The notes beneath the pieces were generated by a model. That model made no database searches. It saw only the letters and a program-made list of their open reading frames with translations, and had not been told where the DNA came from. From Bacillus sp. RO2 (GTDB taxonomy: Bacteria > Bacillota > Bacilli > Bacillales > Bacillaceae_I), in contig NZ_JAAXCU010000048.1 in NCBI RefSeq assembly GCF_012911845.1, positions 124,001 to 188,000 on the forward strand: a stretch of 64,000 bases of DNA, given 5' to 3'. A program made the translations under genes and the position numbers. The stretch's first letter is position 1. Each line of letters starts with the position of its first letter. This document shows positions 8,547 to 15,709 of this stretch, piece after piece.

Positions 8547-9308
8547 TTGAAATTAATGAAAGATACGCAATACATAAGAGGTATCACATTGAAAAGAGAA
8601 TCCATTCCTTCATTCGGTCACTTCCCTTTCAACCTTCCAGTAATAAAAGACTTGAACACACTTCATCTTCATCCTAATGTCACCTACATCATCGGAGAAA
8701 ATGGAATGGGTAAATCCACGTTGCTTGAAGGAATTGCTATTGCTTTGGGCTTTAACCCTGAGGGTGGAACGTTGAATTTTAACTTTACAAGCTATGACTC
8801 CCATTCAGAATTAGACAATTATTTACGTGTTATAAAAGGTGCAGAGAGACCAGAAGACAGCTTTTTCTTTAGAGCGGAGACTTTTTATAATGTCGCAACT
8901 AATATTGAGGAATTGGACCGGGAACTAGGAGGCGGAAGAAGGATCATAGATTCTTTTGGAGGAAAATCACTGCACCAACAATCGCATGGAGAATCTTTTT
9001 TTGCTGCATTTGTGGAGCGTTTTCAAGGAAAGGGTTTATATATCCTGGATGAACCGGAAGCAGCCTTATCTCCGCTCAGGCAGATGTCTATGCTAGCCAG
9101 AATTAACGAGCTGGTGCAAGAAGGATCACAATTCATCATCTCTACTCACTCTCCAATTGTCATGGCTTACCCTGATGCGAAAATTCTTGAACTGACTCAA
9201 GACGGAATGTGTGAAACCTCTTTGAAAGAAACTCCACACTATACGATTATGAAGCAGTTTTTTGATGATAGGGATAGGATGTTGCATCACTTGTTTCAGC
9301 CTGAATGA
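8547..9308 (+). CDS. AAA family ATPase (SMC/ABC-like)
   Basis: 253 aa from TTG 8547, nine bases after AGGAGGG; the in-frame ATG at 8556 is too far from that site. Walker A GENGMGKST is at about 50-58, an ABC-type signature SHGES near 152 and Walker B LYILDEPEAAL near 166-176. A switch H appears in STHSPIV near 200. This is the short single-domain AAA/ABC type found in many Bacillus genomes, without a TM partner or a TOPRIM nuclease domain. The next gene (DUF429) starts 21 bp downstream, so they are probably co-transcribed. Cellular role unknown. Confidence 0.85.
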   Translation: MKLMKDTQYIRGITLKRESIPSFGHFPFNLPVIKDLNTLHLHPNVTYIIGENGMGKSTLLEGIAIALGFNPEGGTLNFNFTSYDSHSELDNYLRVIKGAERPEDSFFFRAETFYNVATNIEELDRELGGGRRIIDSFGGKSLHQQSHGESFFAAFVERFQGKGLYILDEPEAALSPLRQMSMLARINELVQEGSQFIISTHSPIVMAYPDAKILELTQDGMCETSLKETPHYTIMKQFFDDRDRMLHHLFQPE

Positions 9309-9329
9309 GTTATAAAGGGAGGTAGTCAA

Positions 9330-9989
9330 ATGATTTTAATCGGACTGGACTTGGCTGGTCCAAGTAATCATAAGGATACTGTGCTTACCGTTTTTAAACA
9401 GAATGAAAATCATTTAATGTTCCAAAAAATGATCTCTAACATCAGCGACAAAGAAATACTAAACGAAATTATAAACTTAAGCAGATTTGATGAGCTCGTC
9501 ATCGGAATAGATGCGCCATTATCCTATCAGGATGGTGGTGGAGACAGGATAAGTGATAAACAGTTACGAAAATTTATCGTTTCCATTGGAATGAAGTCAG
9601 GTTCGATTATGCCCCCCACATACTCCAGAATGGTATACCTTACATTAAGAGGGATCAAACTCACCAGAGAGATAGAGAAACTCCGTACGACTTTCCCCGT
9701 TTCTATAGTTGAAGTACATCCTGGAGCGGCGATGGGGACAAGAGTAATGGAAAAAGAATTAGAATACGTTCTTACATATAAGCAAAATCCTTCATCACGA
9801 AAATATCTTAAGAACTGGTTTGAACAACAAAACGTCATCGGTCTGCCAAATGGGGTAGAAAATGAAAGTCACTCCATCGATTCTTGTGCAGCAGCATTGG
9901 CAGCATGGCACTGGGCGGATCACTCACTAAAACCACAATGGATATTTTCTGCGCAACCTCCTTTACATCCTTATGATTATTGTTGTTAA
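9330..9989 (+). CDS. DUF429 domain protein
   Basis: 219 aa with GGGAGGT before the ATG. The N-terminus ILIGLDLAGPSNHKDT and the segment VIGIDAPLSY match the RNase-H-like DUF429 family, whose members carry conserved acidic residues at these positions. Further family-like parts are VEVHPGAAMG and ENESHSIDSCAAALAAW near the end. Family function is unresolved, although the fold suggests nucleic-acid binding or cleavage. It follows the AAA ATPase gene by 21 bp. Confidence 0.8.
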   Translation: MILIGLDLAGPSNHKDTVLTVFKQNENHLMFQKMISNISDKEILNEIINLSRFDELVIGIDAPLSYQDGGGDRISDKQLRKFIVSIGMKSGSIMPPTYSRMVYLTLRGIKLTREIEKLRTTFPVSIVEVHPGAAMGTRVMEKELEYVLTYKQNPSSRKYLKNWFEQQNVIGLPNGVENESHSIDSCAAALAAWHWADHSLKPQWIFSAQPPLHPYDYCC

Positions 9990-10071
9990 ATGCAATGTTT
10001 GAAAAGGATATTTCTCTTTCACATCGAATTTAATTAATGGTGAATTTATCCAAAAAGGAGCTGGTGTCTGT

Positions 10072-10548
10072 ATGATTCAGAATTCTATTGCTACATTTAA
10101 GTGTGAAGTGGTTCAAAGAAAACTTCAATTAGTTGGTCAATGTGCGACAGGTAATTTTCCAAAGTCATTTCCTGAAGTCGCCATGACTGTACAACAAGAT
10201 TTCGAAAATAGAAGAGACGAAGTGAGGCATGTAGTAAATCGTGATGTAATTTATTGTCCGTACCTGGCAAACAGTCTGGTTGCAACATATTTTGCCTGTG
10301 TGGAAGTGAATGAATTTTCTTCCATACCTAATGGAATGATGGCTATAAATATACCCATGACAACATACGCAAAAATAAGCTGCTCAAACAAAACGGTAGA
10401 TAAAGGCTATGAGAAAATCTTTTCCTGGATGAAGGGTAACGGATTTCGTCAAGAAAGTCTTGAGAAAGCTTTTCCAATGGAAGTTTTTTATTTTGAAGAC
10501 GATGTAGAAGAAGAAATAGTAGAATTATATATTCCTATTATTGATTAA
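10072..10548 (+). CDS. GyrI-like small-molecule binding protein 1
   Basis: 158 aa, free-standing effector-binding domain of the GyrI/Rob type (no HTH). The repeated beta-alpha pattern and the terminal ELYIPIID strand are typical. It is an in-line neighbour of a second protein of the same class starting 18 bp downstream. Such domains bind hydrophobic cationic compounds in AraC and MerR regulators, and stand-alone versions may bind or hydrolyse small molecules. Ligand unknown. Confidence 0.75.
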   Translation: MIQNSIATFKCEVVQRKLQLVGQCATGNFPKSFPEVAMTVQQDFENRRDEVRHVVNRDVIYCPYLANSLVATYFACVEVNEFSSIPNGMMAINIPMTTYAKISCSNKTVDKGYEKIFSWMKGNGFRQESLEKAFPMEVFYFEDDVEEEIVELYIPIID

Positions 10549-10565
10549 AAGAGGGGGATGCTTTA

Positions 10566-11057
10566 ATGAAAACACTAGTTGGTGAAATAGTAACCATTCC
10601 TTCTTATCGCGCGATGGGTCTTAAGTGGGAAGGTTCTTATGCGGAAGTTCCAAAATTAAAAGAACTAATTATACAGATGAGTAACAGAGTTAACGAACTA
10701 AGTTATGTAAAAAATCCAGATACGCAATTAGGGTTATCTTATCACCTAAGGTCAGATGGATTTATCCATTACTCTGGTTTTGAAGTGGATGAAAAACAGG
10801 AGTTACTACCTGGAATGGTTGAAGTTACTGTTCCGGAGATGAGTTATTTAAAGGTTGCGCACCCTAAAGGAAAAGATATCGGTATGACATATACAGAAAT
10901 ATATCAATGGTTGAAAGAGTGTGACTATCAACCTTTAAAGGAAAAAGGTATAGAATATTTTGATGATCTTCCAATTAAACATGAAAGGTATCCTGTCGAT
11001 AGAGATCTAGAAGATCCACATTTTGAAATCCTTATTCCAATTGAATTAAAATCATGA
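10566..11057 (+). CDS. GyrI-like small-molecule binding protein 2
   Basis: 163 aa. Starts with VGEIVTIPSYRAMGLKWEG, typical for GyrI-like/Bacterial transcription activator effector-binding domains, with the closing strand HFEILIPIEL. GAGGGGGATGC upstream of the ATG. Divergent in sequence from the preceding gene, so an old duplication or independent pairing. A terminator follows, making a two-gene operon. Confidence 0.82.
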   Translation: MKTLVGEIVTIPSYRAMGLKWEGSYAEVPKLKELIIQMSNRVNELSYVKNPDTQLGLSYHLRSDGFIHYSGFEVDEKQELLPGMVEVTVPEMSYLKVAHPKGKDIGMTYTEIYQWLKECDYQPLKEKGIEYFDDLPIKHERYPVDRDLEDPHFEILIPIELKS

Positions 11058-11061
11058 ATAG

Positions 11062-11093
11062 AAAACGATGCCACTAGCTGGTGTCGTTTTTTT
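11062..11093 (+). terminator. terminator of the GyrI-like pair
   Basis: AAACGATGCCA / TGGTGTCGTTT hairpin with loop CTAGC and seven T. Confidence 0.9.
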
Positions 11094-11118
11094 GTGTAAA
11101 AATCTTCCTCTTTAGCCG

Positions 11119-11147
11119 TTGCATTATTTTGGTAAATATAATATACT
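11119..11147 (+). promoter_or_regulatory. sigma-A-type promoter of the GntR-ABC operon
   Basis: TTGCAT at 11119-11124 and TATACT at 11142-11147, 17 bp apart, 44 bp before the GntR start. YtrA-type repressors bind their own promoter; AGTG-containing sequence on the minus strand around 11145-11165 may be the operator but is not a clean palindrome. Confidence 0.55.
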
Positions 11148-11190
11148 ACATTACAACACTAATGCACTATGGTTGGATGGAGGTGGAACT

Positions 11191-11571
11191 TTGATCTTAA
11201 ACACGGATGGTACAAAGCCGATATATGTGCAAATTGCCGAATGGCTTGAGACGGAAATCCTTAACGGAAATTTCCTTCAGCACCAAAAAGTATATTCGCA
11301 ATATCAATTAGCTGAAATCTTTAATATAAACCCTGCAACTGCAGCAAAGGGTCTAACATTATTAGTCGAAGAGGAAGTCTTATACAAAAAAAGGGGGCTC
11401 GGCATGTTTGTGACAGAAGCAGCACAAGCTATCATTCTGACAAAGAGGCGAGAACACACGTTAAAAAGACTGGTTACTGAATTGGTATCAGAGGCGGAAC
11501 AACTAGATGTAGGCATGGATGAACTGCTTGAGATGGTTAGAAAAGAAGGCAAACAAAGCAAGGGGGAGTAA
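11191..11571 (+). CDS. GntR-family transcriptional regulator (YtrA subfamily)
   Basis: 126 aa from TTG 11191, which follows a good GGAGGTGG site; the frame continues upstream without a site. The N-terminal winged HTH begins KPIYVQIAEWLETEIL and carries the recognition region QYQLAEIFNINPATAAKGLTLL. The tail is short and helical, without a UTRA or FCD ligand domain, as in YtrA repressors. These control adjacent ABC transporters, and here the ATPase gene starts 3 bp after the stop. Expected to be autoregulatory and perhaps to respond to cell-wall-active compounds. Confidence 0.9.
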   Translation: MILNTDGTKPIYVQIAEWLETEILNGNFLQHQKVYSQYQLAEIFNINPATAAKGLTLLVEEEVLYKKRGLGMFVTEAAQAIILTKRREHTLKRLVTELVSEAEQLDVGMDELLEMVRKEGKQSKGE

Positions 11572-11574
11572 TAG

Positions 11575-12471
11575 ATGAAAGTAGTGGAATGTGAGGGATT
11601 GGTAAAGGAATATGGTCGATCAAGAGCACTAAATGATTTGAGTTTCCAAATCAATGAAAATAAAATAACAGGGTTGATTGGGAGAAATGGTGCTGGAAAA
11701 ACGACGCTCTTAAAAATAATGGCTGGTTTTCAGAAGCAGTCTTCAGGAGAGATGAGAGTGTTTGATGAACAGCCATATAATAGCTTGTTTGCCTCAGCCA
11801 ACAGCATACTTGTAGATGATCAAATGGCGTTTCCAACTGCATTAAGTTTGGAAGAGGTGTTGGATGCAGCTGCAAAATTTTACCCGAATTGGGATGGGGT
11901 ATTGGCAAAGCGGCTGTTTGACTATTTTTCTTTCAGGAGCAATCAGAGACATAGTGATTTGTCCAAAGGAATGAAGAGTACTTTTAACATGATTGTTGGG
12001 TTGGCATCACAGTGCTCGCTTACATTGTTTGATGAACCAACTACAGGAATGGACGCTTCCGTCAGAAAAGATTTTTACAGGGCGTTGCTTAAAGATTATA
12101 TCGCTAACCCAAGAAGTATCATCATATCTAGTCATCATCTGGAAGAGATGGAGGATCTACTTGAGGATATCCTTCTCTTGAAAAATGGTCAGAAGTTATT
12201 ACATGTCTCTGTTTCTGAACTGAAAGAATACGCAATTGGCGTAAGAGGAAGCGCAAATGCACTTACAGAGTGGTTGGATGACAAAGAAGTGCTATACAAA
12301 AAAGAAATCGGGGCTTCCATGATTTATGTTGTAATAAAAAACGTTTACTCAGAAAAAATCAACCAAGATGCAAATAAGTTGGGGTTTGAACTAACACCAG
12401 TTTCATCCAATGACGTATGCATCTATCTAACAAGTAATGACAAAGGGGGGATTGATGATGTCTTTAAATAA
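11575..12471 (+). CDS. ABC transporter ATP-binding protein (YtrB-like)
   Basis: 298 aa. Walker A GRNGAGKTT at about 38-46, degenerate signature DLSKGMKS near 128, Walker B LTLFDEPTTGMD near 148 and the switch His in SSHHLEEM. About 80 extra C-terminal residues follow the nucleotide-binding domain. Located in a GntR-ATPase-permease-membrane protein operon like B. subtilis ytrABCDEF. Substrate unknown. The 3' end overlaps the permease start by 14 bp. Confidence 0.92.
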   Translation: MKVVECEGLVKEYGRSRALNDLSFQINENKITGLIGRNGAGKTTLLKIMAGFQKQSSGEMRVFDEQPYNSLFASANSILVDDQMAFPTALSLEEVLDAAAKFYPNWDGVLAKRLFDYFSFRSNQRHSDLSKGMKSTFNMIVGLASQCSLTLFDEPTTGMDASVRKDFYRALLKDYIANPRSIIISSHHLEEMEDLLEDILLLKNGQKLLHVSVSELKEYAIGVRGSANALTEWLDDKEVLYKKEIGASMIYVVIKNVYSEKINQDANKLGFELTPVSSNDVCIYLTSNDKGGIDDVFK

Positions 12472-13210
12472 AGTAACTCTGGAACAAGTAGTAAGAAACC
12501 AATTTATTTATAAAATAGGCGCTTATTCTGGAGTATTCATATCTTTAATCGTTCTACAGCTTATTGCTATAGTGTTCTCTCTAAATGGAGTAGGAAACTC
12601 AAGTTGGGGTTCTGAACTAATAAGCTACAATCTTCACTATTATTCTGGCAATATAGTTTTTGTTTTTACCATGTTATGGGTGTTTATTGTATCCATTATC
12701 ATCACATCAAAGACTTACAGGGATGAGGATTTTTCTTTTGTTAGCAATAGAATGAGTAGTGATTTATCAAATATATTATTTATTGTTTTGGTCAGTCTTA
12801 TCGGAACTTTTACAGCTCTATTATCGACATTTTTGTTAAAAGTGATTCTGTTATTTCTCCCCAGATTTGATTTGTTCTATTATTCTCCAATTTCAATGAG
12901 TATGGATAGCTTTTTGTTTTTTGGATTGGTGACAGCATTTTGTTACATTTTTCTATGCGGAGCAGCAGGATATTTTATAGGAACGTTGGTTAGGCTGTCT
13001 TCACTTTTCAAAATATTGGTTCCTGTTGTGATTGTGGGCTATTTATTCATTGGAGATATGTTCAGTGAAGTGAGCGGTCTAGCTACAGTTGTTGAATTCT
13101 TTTACTTTGAATCTTCTCTAGTTACATTTGTACTTAAAGCATTTTTCACTGTGGTTCTCTTGTTCACAAGCGCCGTTGCCATCTTTAACAGAATGGAGGT
13201 CAGACAATGA
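12458..13210 (+). CDS. ABC transporter permease
   Basis: 250 aa from ATG 12458 (the upstream G-run AAAGGGGGGA is the binding site; ATG 12455 is an alternative). Six hydrophobic segments are spread over the protein, the topology of an ABC-2 type membrane subunit. It overlaps the ATPase gene upstream and the next gene downstream by 4 bp (ATGA). Works with the ATPase encoded just before it; cargo unknown. Confidence 0.88.
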   Translation: MSLNKVTLEQVVRNQFIYKIGAYSGVFISLIVLQLIAIVFSLNGVGNSSWGSELISYNLHYYSGNIVFVFTMLWVFIVSIIITSKTYRDEDFSFVSNRMSSDLSNILFIVLVSLIGTFTALLSTFLLKVILLFLPRFDLFYYSPISMSMDSFLFFGLVTAFCYIFLCGAAGYFIGTLVRLSSLFKILVPVVIVGYLFIGDMFSEVSGLATVVEFFYFESSLVTFVLKAFFTVVLLFTSAVAIFNRMEVRQ

Positions 13211-13911
13211 GTAGTATAGGAAACATGTTAATAATAAACATTATGATATTTATCGGGGTTATAGTAGCCATCTATATTCTCTTCTCCAAAGGAATGAAAA
13301 GAGTTAAATTTACTACTTCGATCAAGAAAAACGTTTATGTATTGGGAGGATATGCATTTGCTTTGCTTGTCTCAATGTTTATCTACTTTATGATTCCAGG
13401 TGAGAAGTTTATGGAGGTTCAGAGGAAAGGAGAAAACCAAAGTGGATTTCTTCTTTTTGAGAACCTAATGAATAAAGAAGACGTGGACGAAAAGTACCTT
13501 GCAAGTGTTGATGTTTATCCACTTGAAGACATAGAACTTGAAATAAAAAATAAAGCTGGATTTGCAGAGTATAGTGTATTATTCCAAAAAACAGAGGAGT
13601 TACAGGAGGAAATAGAGATTCAAATTTATAAAGGGCAGTTTGAATTAAATGAGTATGATTTTTCACAAGAACTTCCCCTTCCAGTGATTAACTATACTAG
13701 TAACATAATAGAAGTGGAGAACGCCCCATATTTTGAAAAAAATCTAGCATTTTTCACCCCAGAGTTTCCATTTACACAATTTAGTGGGGAACGTTGGGAA
13801 GTACAAGGTTCTGGCAGTGCCCAGAGTAGCCCCATCATTTACATCAAGATACCAAAGGATGTTGATGTAATCTGGGATCAAGACAAAATTTTTGTTGATG
13901 AAGTAAAATAG
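13207..13911 (+). CDS. membrane-anchored protein of unknown function in the ABC operon
   Basis: 234 aa. Two TM helices at about residues 8-28 and 43-63 are followed by a soluble domain of about 165 residues, probably outside the cell, rich in acidic residues and beta strands (SVDVYPLEDIELEIKNK, and a C-terminal PIIYIKIPKDVDV). No family recognised. Its translation overlaps the permease gene (ATGA), so it is likely an accessory part of the transporter, as seen for extra genes of ytr-type operons. Confidence 0.8.
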   Translation: MSSIGNMLIINIMIFIGVIVAIYILFSKGMKRVKFTTSIKKNVYVLGGYAFALLVSMFIYFMIPGEKFMEVQRKGENQSGFLLFENLMNKEDVDEKYLASVDVYPLEDIELEIKNKAGFAEYSVLFQKTEELQEEIEIQIYKGQFELNEYDFSQELPLPVINYTSNIIEVENAPYFEKNLAFFTPEFPFTQFSGERWEVQGSGSAQSSPIIYIKIPKDVDVIWDQDKIFVDEVK

Positions 13912-13914
13912 AGT

Positions 13915-13959
13915 AAACCCAGCATGAGTCGTACATTCATGCTGGGTTAATTGTTTTTC
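13915..13959 (+). terminator. terminator of the GntR-ABC operon
   Basis: AACCCAGCATGA / TCATGCTGGGTT, a 12-bp perfect stem, then TTGTTTTT. The right arm overlaps the last codons of the minus-strand 56-aa gene. Confidence 0.9.
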
Positions 13960-14117
13960 TCGTCTGTTCTCTTTTTTGCGATATAAAAAGCCAGTATAAC
14001 CAGTGGGATTGCTATAAAGAAAGGTATATTGATGTGACTTTGTGTCACAATAGCTAAAAGCAATAATACACCGATTCCAATGATGATATATAAACAGCCT
14101 CTACCGAAAGTCTCCAA
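13947..14117 (-). CDS. small two-TM membrane protein
   Basis: 56 aa from TTG 14117, preceded by AAGGGGGAGC on the minus strand. Two hydrophobic helices (LYIIIGIGVLLLLAIV and IPFFIAIPLVILAFYIA) are joined by TQSHIN, with a charged end KKRTDEKNN. A coding look is supported by the clean binding site, the even hydrophobic pattern and position between a terminator and an untranscribed repeat zone. Function unknown. Confidence 0.6.
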   Translation of the reverse strand: METFGRGCLYIIIGIGVLLLLAIVTQSHINIPFFIAIPLVILAFYIAKKRTDEKNN

Positions 14118-14221
14118 TTATGCTCCCCCTTAGATACATTAGTTATTATTTAACATATGCTCTTTTGTCGATGGAACAACCCTAAAAAGAACTTATTAAT
14201 TTTCGTCTGAGATTTGGAAAT

Positions 14222-14418
14222 GTCCGAAGATTTTACAGATTTGACCGAAGTTTTTGGAAAGTTGACCGAAGATTTCATGAATTTGGCCGAACAAAATTTT
14301 CAATTGACCGAAGGCGAGAATTTTGTGACCGAACAAGGGCATTGAATTGTCTGAACCAACCACTATAAGGTAGCAAAATTGACCGAACTATTGAGAAAAG
14401 TGACCGAACCAAAAATTC
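14222..14418 (+). repeat. 21-bp-periodic array A (GACCGAA motif)
   Basis: The heptamer GACCGAA or a one- to two-base variant starts at 14222, 14243, 14264, 14285, 14306 and 14327, exactly 21 bp apart, then at 14349 (22), 14381 (32) and 14402 (21). The 14 bases between motifs are AT-rich and not conserved. Not a CRISPR (conserved part too short) and not coding on either strand. Most of the gene-free stretch 14118-14615 is this array; the rest is AT-rich sequence without a feature I can name. Confidence 0.85.
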
Positions 14419-14615
14419 ACAACAAAAAACAGGGATATTTGCATTAAAAAAGCCCTTTTTGGGACCATTTTCATACCATTTTGAGCCAACCCCTTCCTTA
14501 GGTATCATCGCCTTAAACCTGCCCCAACCTATATTTACACTTCCCTGTCACATTTTTTAACAAAGCGCATATACTTTCCATTGTGTGATAAAAATTTTGA
14601 AAGGAAGTATGACAA

Positions 14616-14765
14616 ATGAAGGAATTAATTTTAAAAGATCAAATGGTAATTGCAGACTACAAAGTAGAGACATATGCAACAGATTTTAAAGTGATCGAAG
14701 TGAATGTTTCTGATTCAACAGAGACCTTACCTGCATTAGTTAATCCAGTAAAATTAAATTTCTAA
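14616..14765 (+). CDS. small protein of unknown function
   Basis: 49 aa from ATG 14616, nine bases after AAGGAAG. Sequence starts MKELILKDQMVIADYK and ends NPVKLNF; no TM, no cysteines. A terminator follows 50 bp after the stop. Being a short acidic protein with a good binding site it is probably real; no family recognised. Confidence 0.55.
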   Translation: MKELILKDQMVIADYKVETYATDFKVIEVNVSDSTETLPALVNPVKLNF

Positions 14766-14815
14766 CAACGAAACAAGTATCTTGCAATTCTACATAATGG
14801 AAAAGCAAGAAGGGA

Positions 14816-14850
14816 GAAGCGTAACTACTATTGGTTACGCTTCTTTTGCG
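14816..14850 (+). terminator. terminator of the 49-aa gene
   Basis: GAAGCGTAAC / GTTACGCTTC, 10-bp perfect stem with an eight-base loop followed by TTTTG. Confidence 0.9.
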
Positions 14851-14929
14851 TTCTACCTCAGTTTCATTTCAAGTTTCCCTAATTGATTGGTATAATCATA
14901 AACAAAGACGGTTTTAATGGAGGAACAAT

Positions 14930-15421
14930 TTGGACCAGTATTGTACAAAGCATAAAAAAGCTCTCGTTGAGCGTTATCATAGAGACACTCAAGAAATTGA
15001 AGTGTATTGTGTGGATTGTGAAATAGAAAGTAAATACGAAACTCAAGTGCAGAACAGCAGTCAGGTTAATAGAAAGATAATGAAGAATTTGAGTGGAAAA
15101 ATATGGACAATTTTAGTTTTGTGCGCTCTAATCATTCTTTTTATCCCGATACATACTTTTGTGAAGGTTACCCTTTGTTTCATGTTATTACTTTTAGCCA
15201 TGAAGCTGATTTTCGACCCGTTTCTTTCACTTCCCCCTGAAGATCGAAAACCTGACTGGGACGATATCCGTGCGAAAGCGCTCAATCAAAGCAGCATCCA
15301 GGCGAATGAGGTAGCAAACATCAAAAGACAATGGAAAAAGGGCTTTTTGCAAGACAACAAGCATACACCTTGGACGGAAGAAGAGTGGCAACAATATTTG
15401 AAACAACACTATAAAAAATAG
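14930..15421 (+). CDS. membrane protein with N-terminal B-box-like zinc site
   Basis: 163 aa from TTG 14930, behind GGAGGAAC. The first 30 residues contain C5, H8, C27 and C30 in a B-box-like arrangement (CTKHK...VYCVDCE), suggesting metal binding. Two adjoining hydrophobic stretches at about 56-95 form one or two membrane helices. The cytosolic tail is charged and contains WTEEEWQQYL. Unknown family. It precedes the gerPF-like gene by 60 bp but probably has a separate transcript. Confidence 0.75.
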   Translation: MDQYCTKHKKALVERYHRDTQEIEVYCVDCEIESKYETQVQNSSQVNRKIMKNLSGKIWTILVLCALIILFIPIHTFVKVTLCFMLLLLAMKLIFDPFLSLPPEDRKPDWDDIRAKALNQSSIQANEVANIKRQWKKGFLQDNKHTPWTEEEWQQYLKQHYKK

Positions 15422-15434
15422 GACGTCCACCTAT

Positions 15435-15462
15435 ACAAGCATAAACATGCTGTCATACGCTA
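15435..15462 (+). promoter_or_regulatory. candidate sigma-K promoter before the gerPF-like gene
   Basis: CATACGCTA at 15454-15462 matches the sigma-K -10 pattern CATAnnnTA, with AC at 15435-15436, 17 bp upstream. gerP genes in Bacillus are transcribed by sigma-K in the mother cell, so the match fits the gene behind it. Confidence 0.45.
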
Positions 15463-15481
15463 TCAAAAAGGGGTGGCGTAG

Positions 15482-15709
15482 ATGGGTTGTTGTATAAAAA
15501 AAGTAGTGATAAAGAATGTAAACGGTGGGGTTGTAAACTTTGGCAATATCTTTAAAGCTTGTCCAATAGCGGAAGAAACTGGTGTAACAGGGTCGGGATC
15601 AGGAAATCTTGGACAATGCATCAAAACTTTTACGAAGATTAGTGTCGTTAATGTGTGTGGCAAGAAAAATGTAGAAATAAATGATGAAATAGGTGAGGGG
15701 TTTGACTGA
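15482..15709 (+). CDS. GerPA/GerPF-family spore germination protein
   Basis: 75 aa. The family core is visible: VNGGVVNFGN near 13-22 and GSGSGNLGQ near 37-45, as in GerPA and GerPF, which are needed for germinants to pass the spore coat. Unusually for the family it has five cysteines (positions 3, 4, 27, 46, 59). It is a lone copy, not part of a gerPABCDEF cluster. Its stop (TGA immediately followed by TAA) overlaps the selB start by 8 bp. Confidence 0.8.
   Translation: MGCCIKKVVIKNVNGGVVNFGNIFKACPIAEETGVTGSGSGNLGQCIKTFTKISVVNVCGKKNVEINDEIGEGFD

Noticed and set aside
8547-9989. AAA ATPase/DUF429 pair as a known anti-phage system
   Set aside because: No nuclease or toxin partner of a described system is encoded next to it and the ATPase is a common chromosomal type.
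14222-14418. Array A as a CRISPR array
   Set aside because: The conserved part is only about seven bases, spacers are 14 bases, and no cas genes are near.
14275-14508. 77-codon minus frame with VRS repeats
   Set aside because: Produced by array A read in one frame; the frame is broken by stops in the rest of the array.
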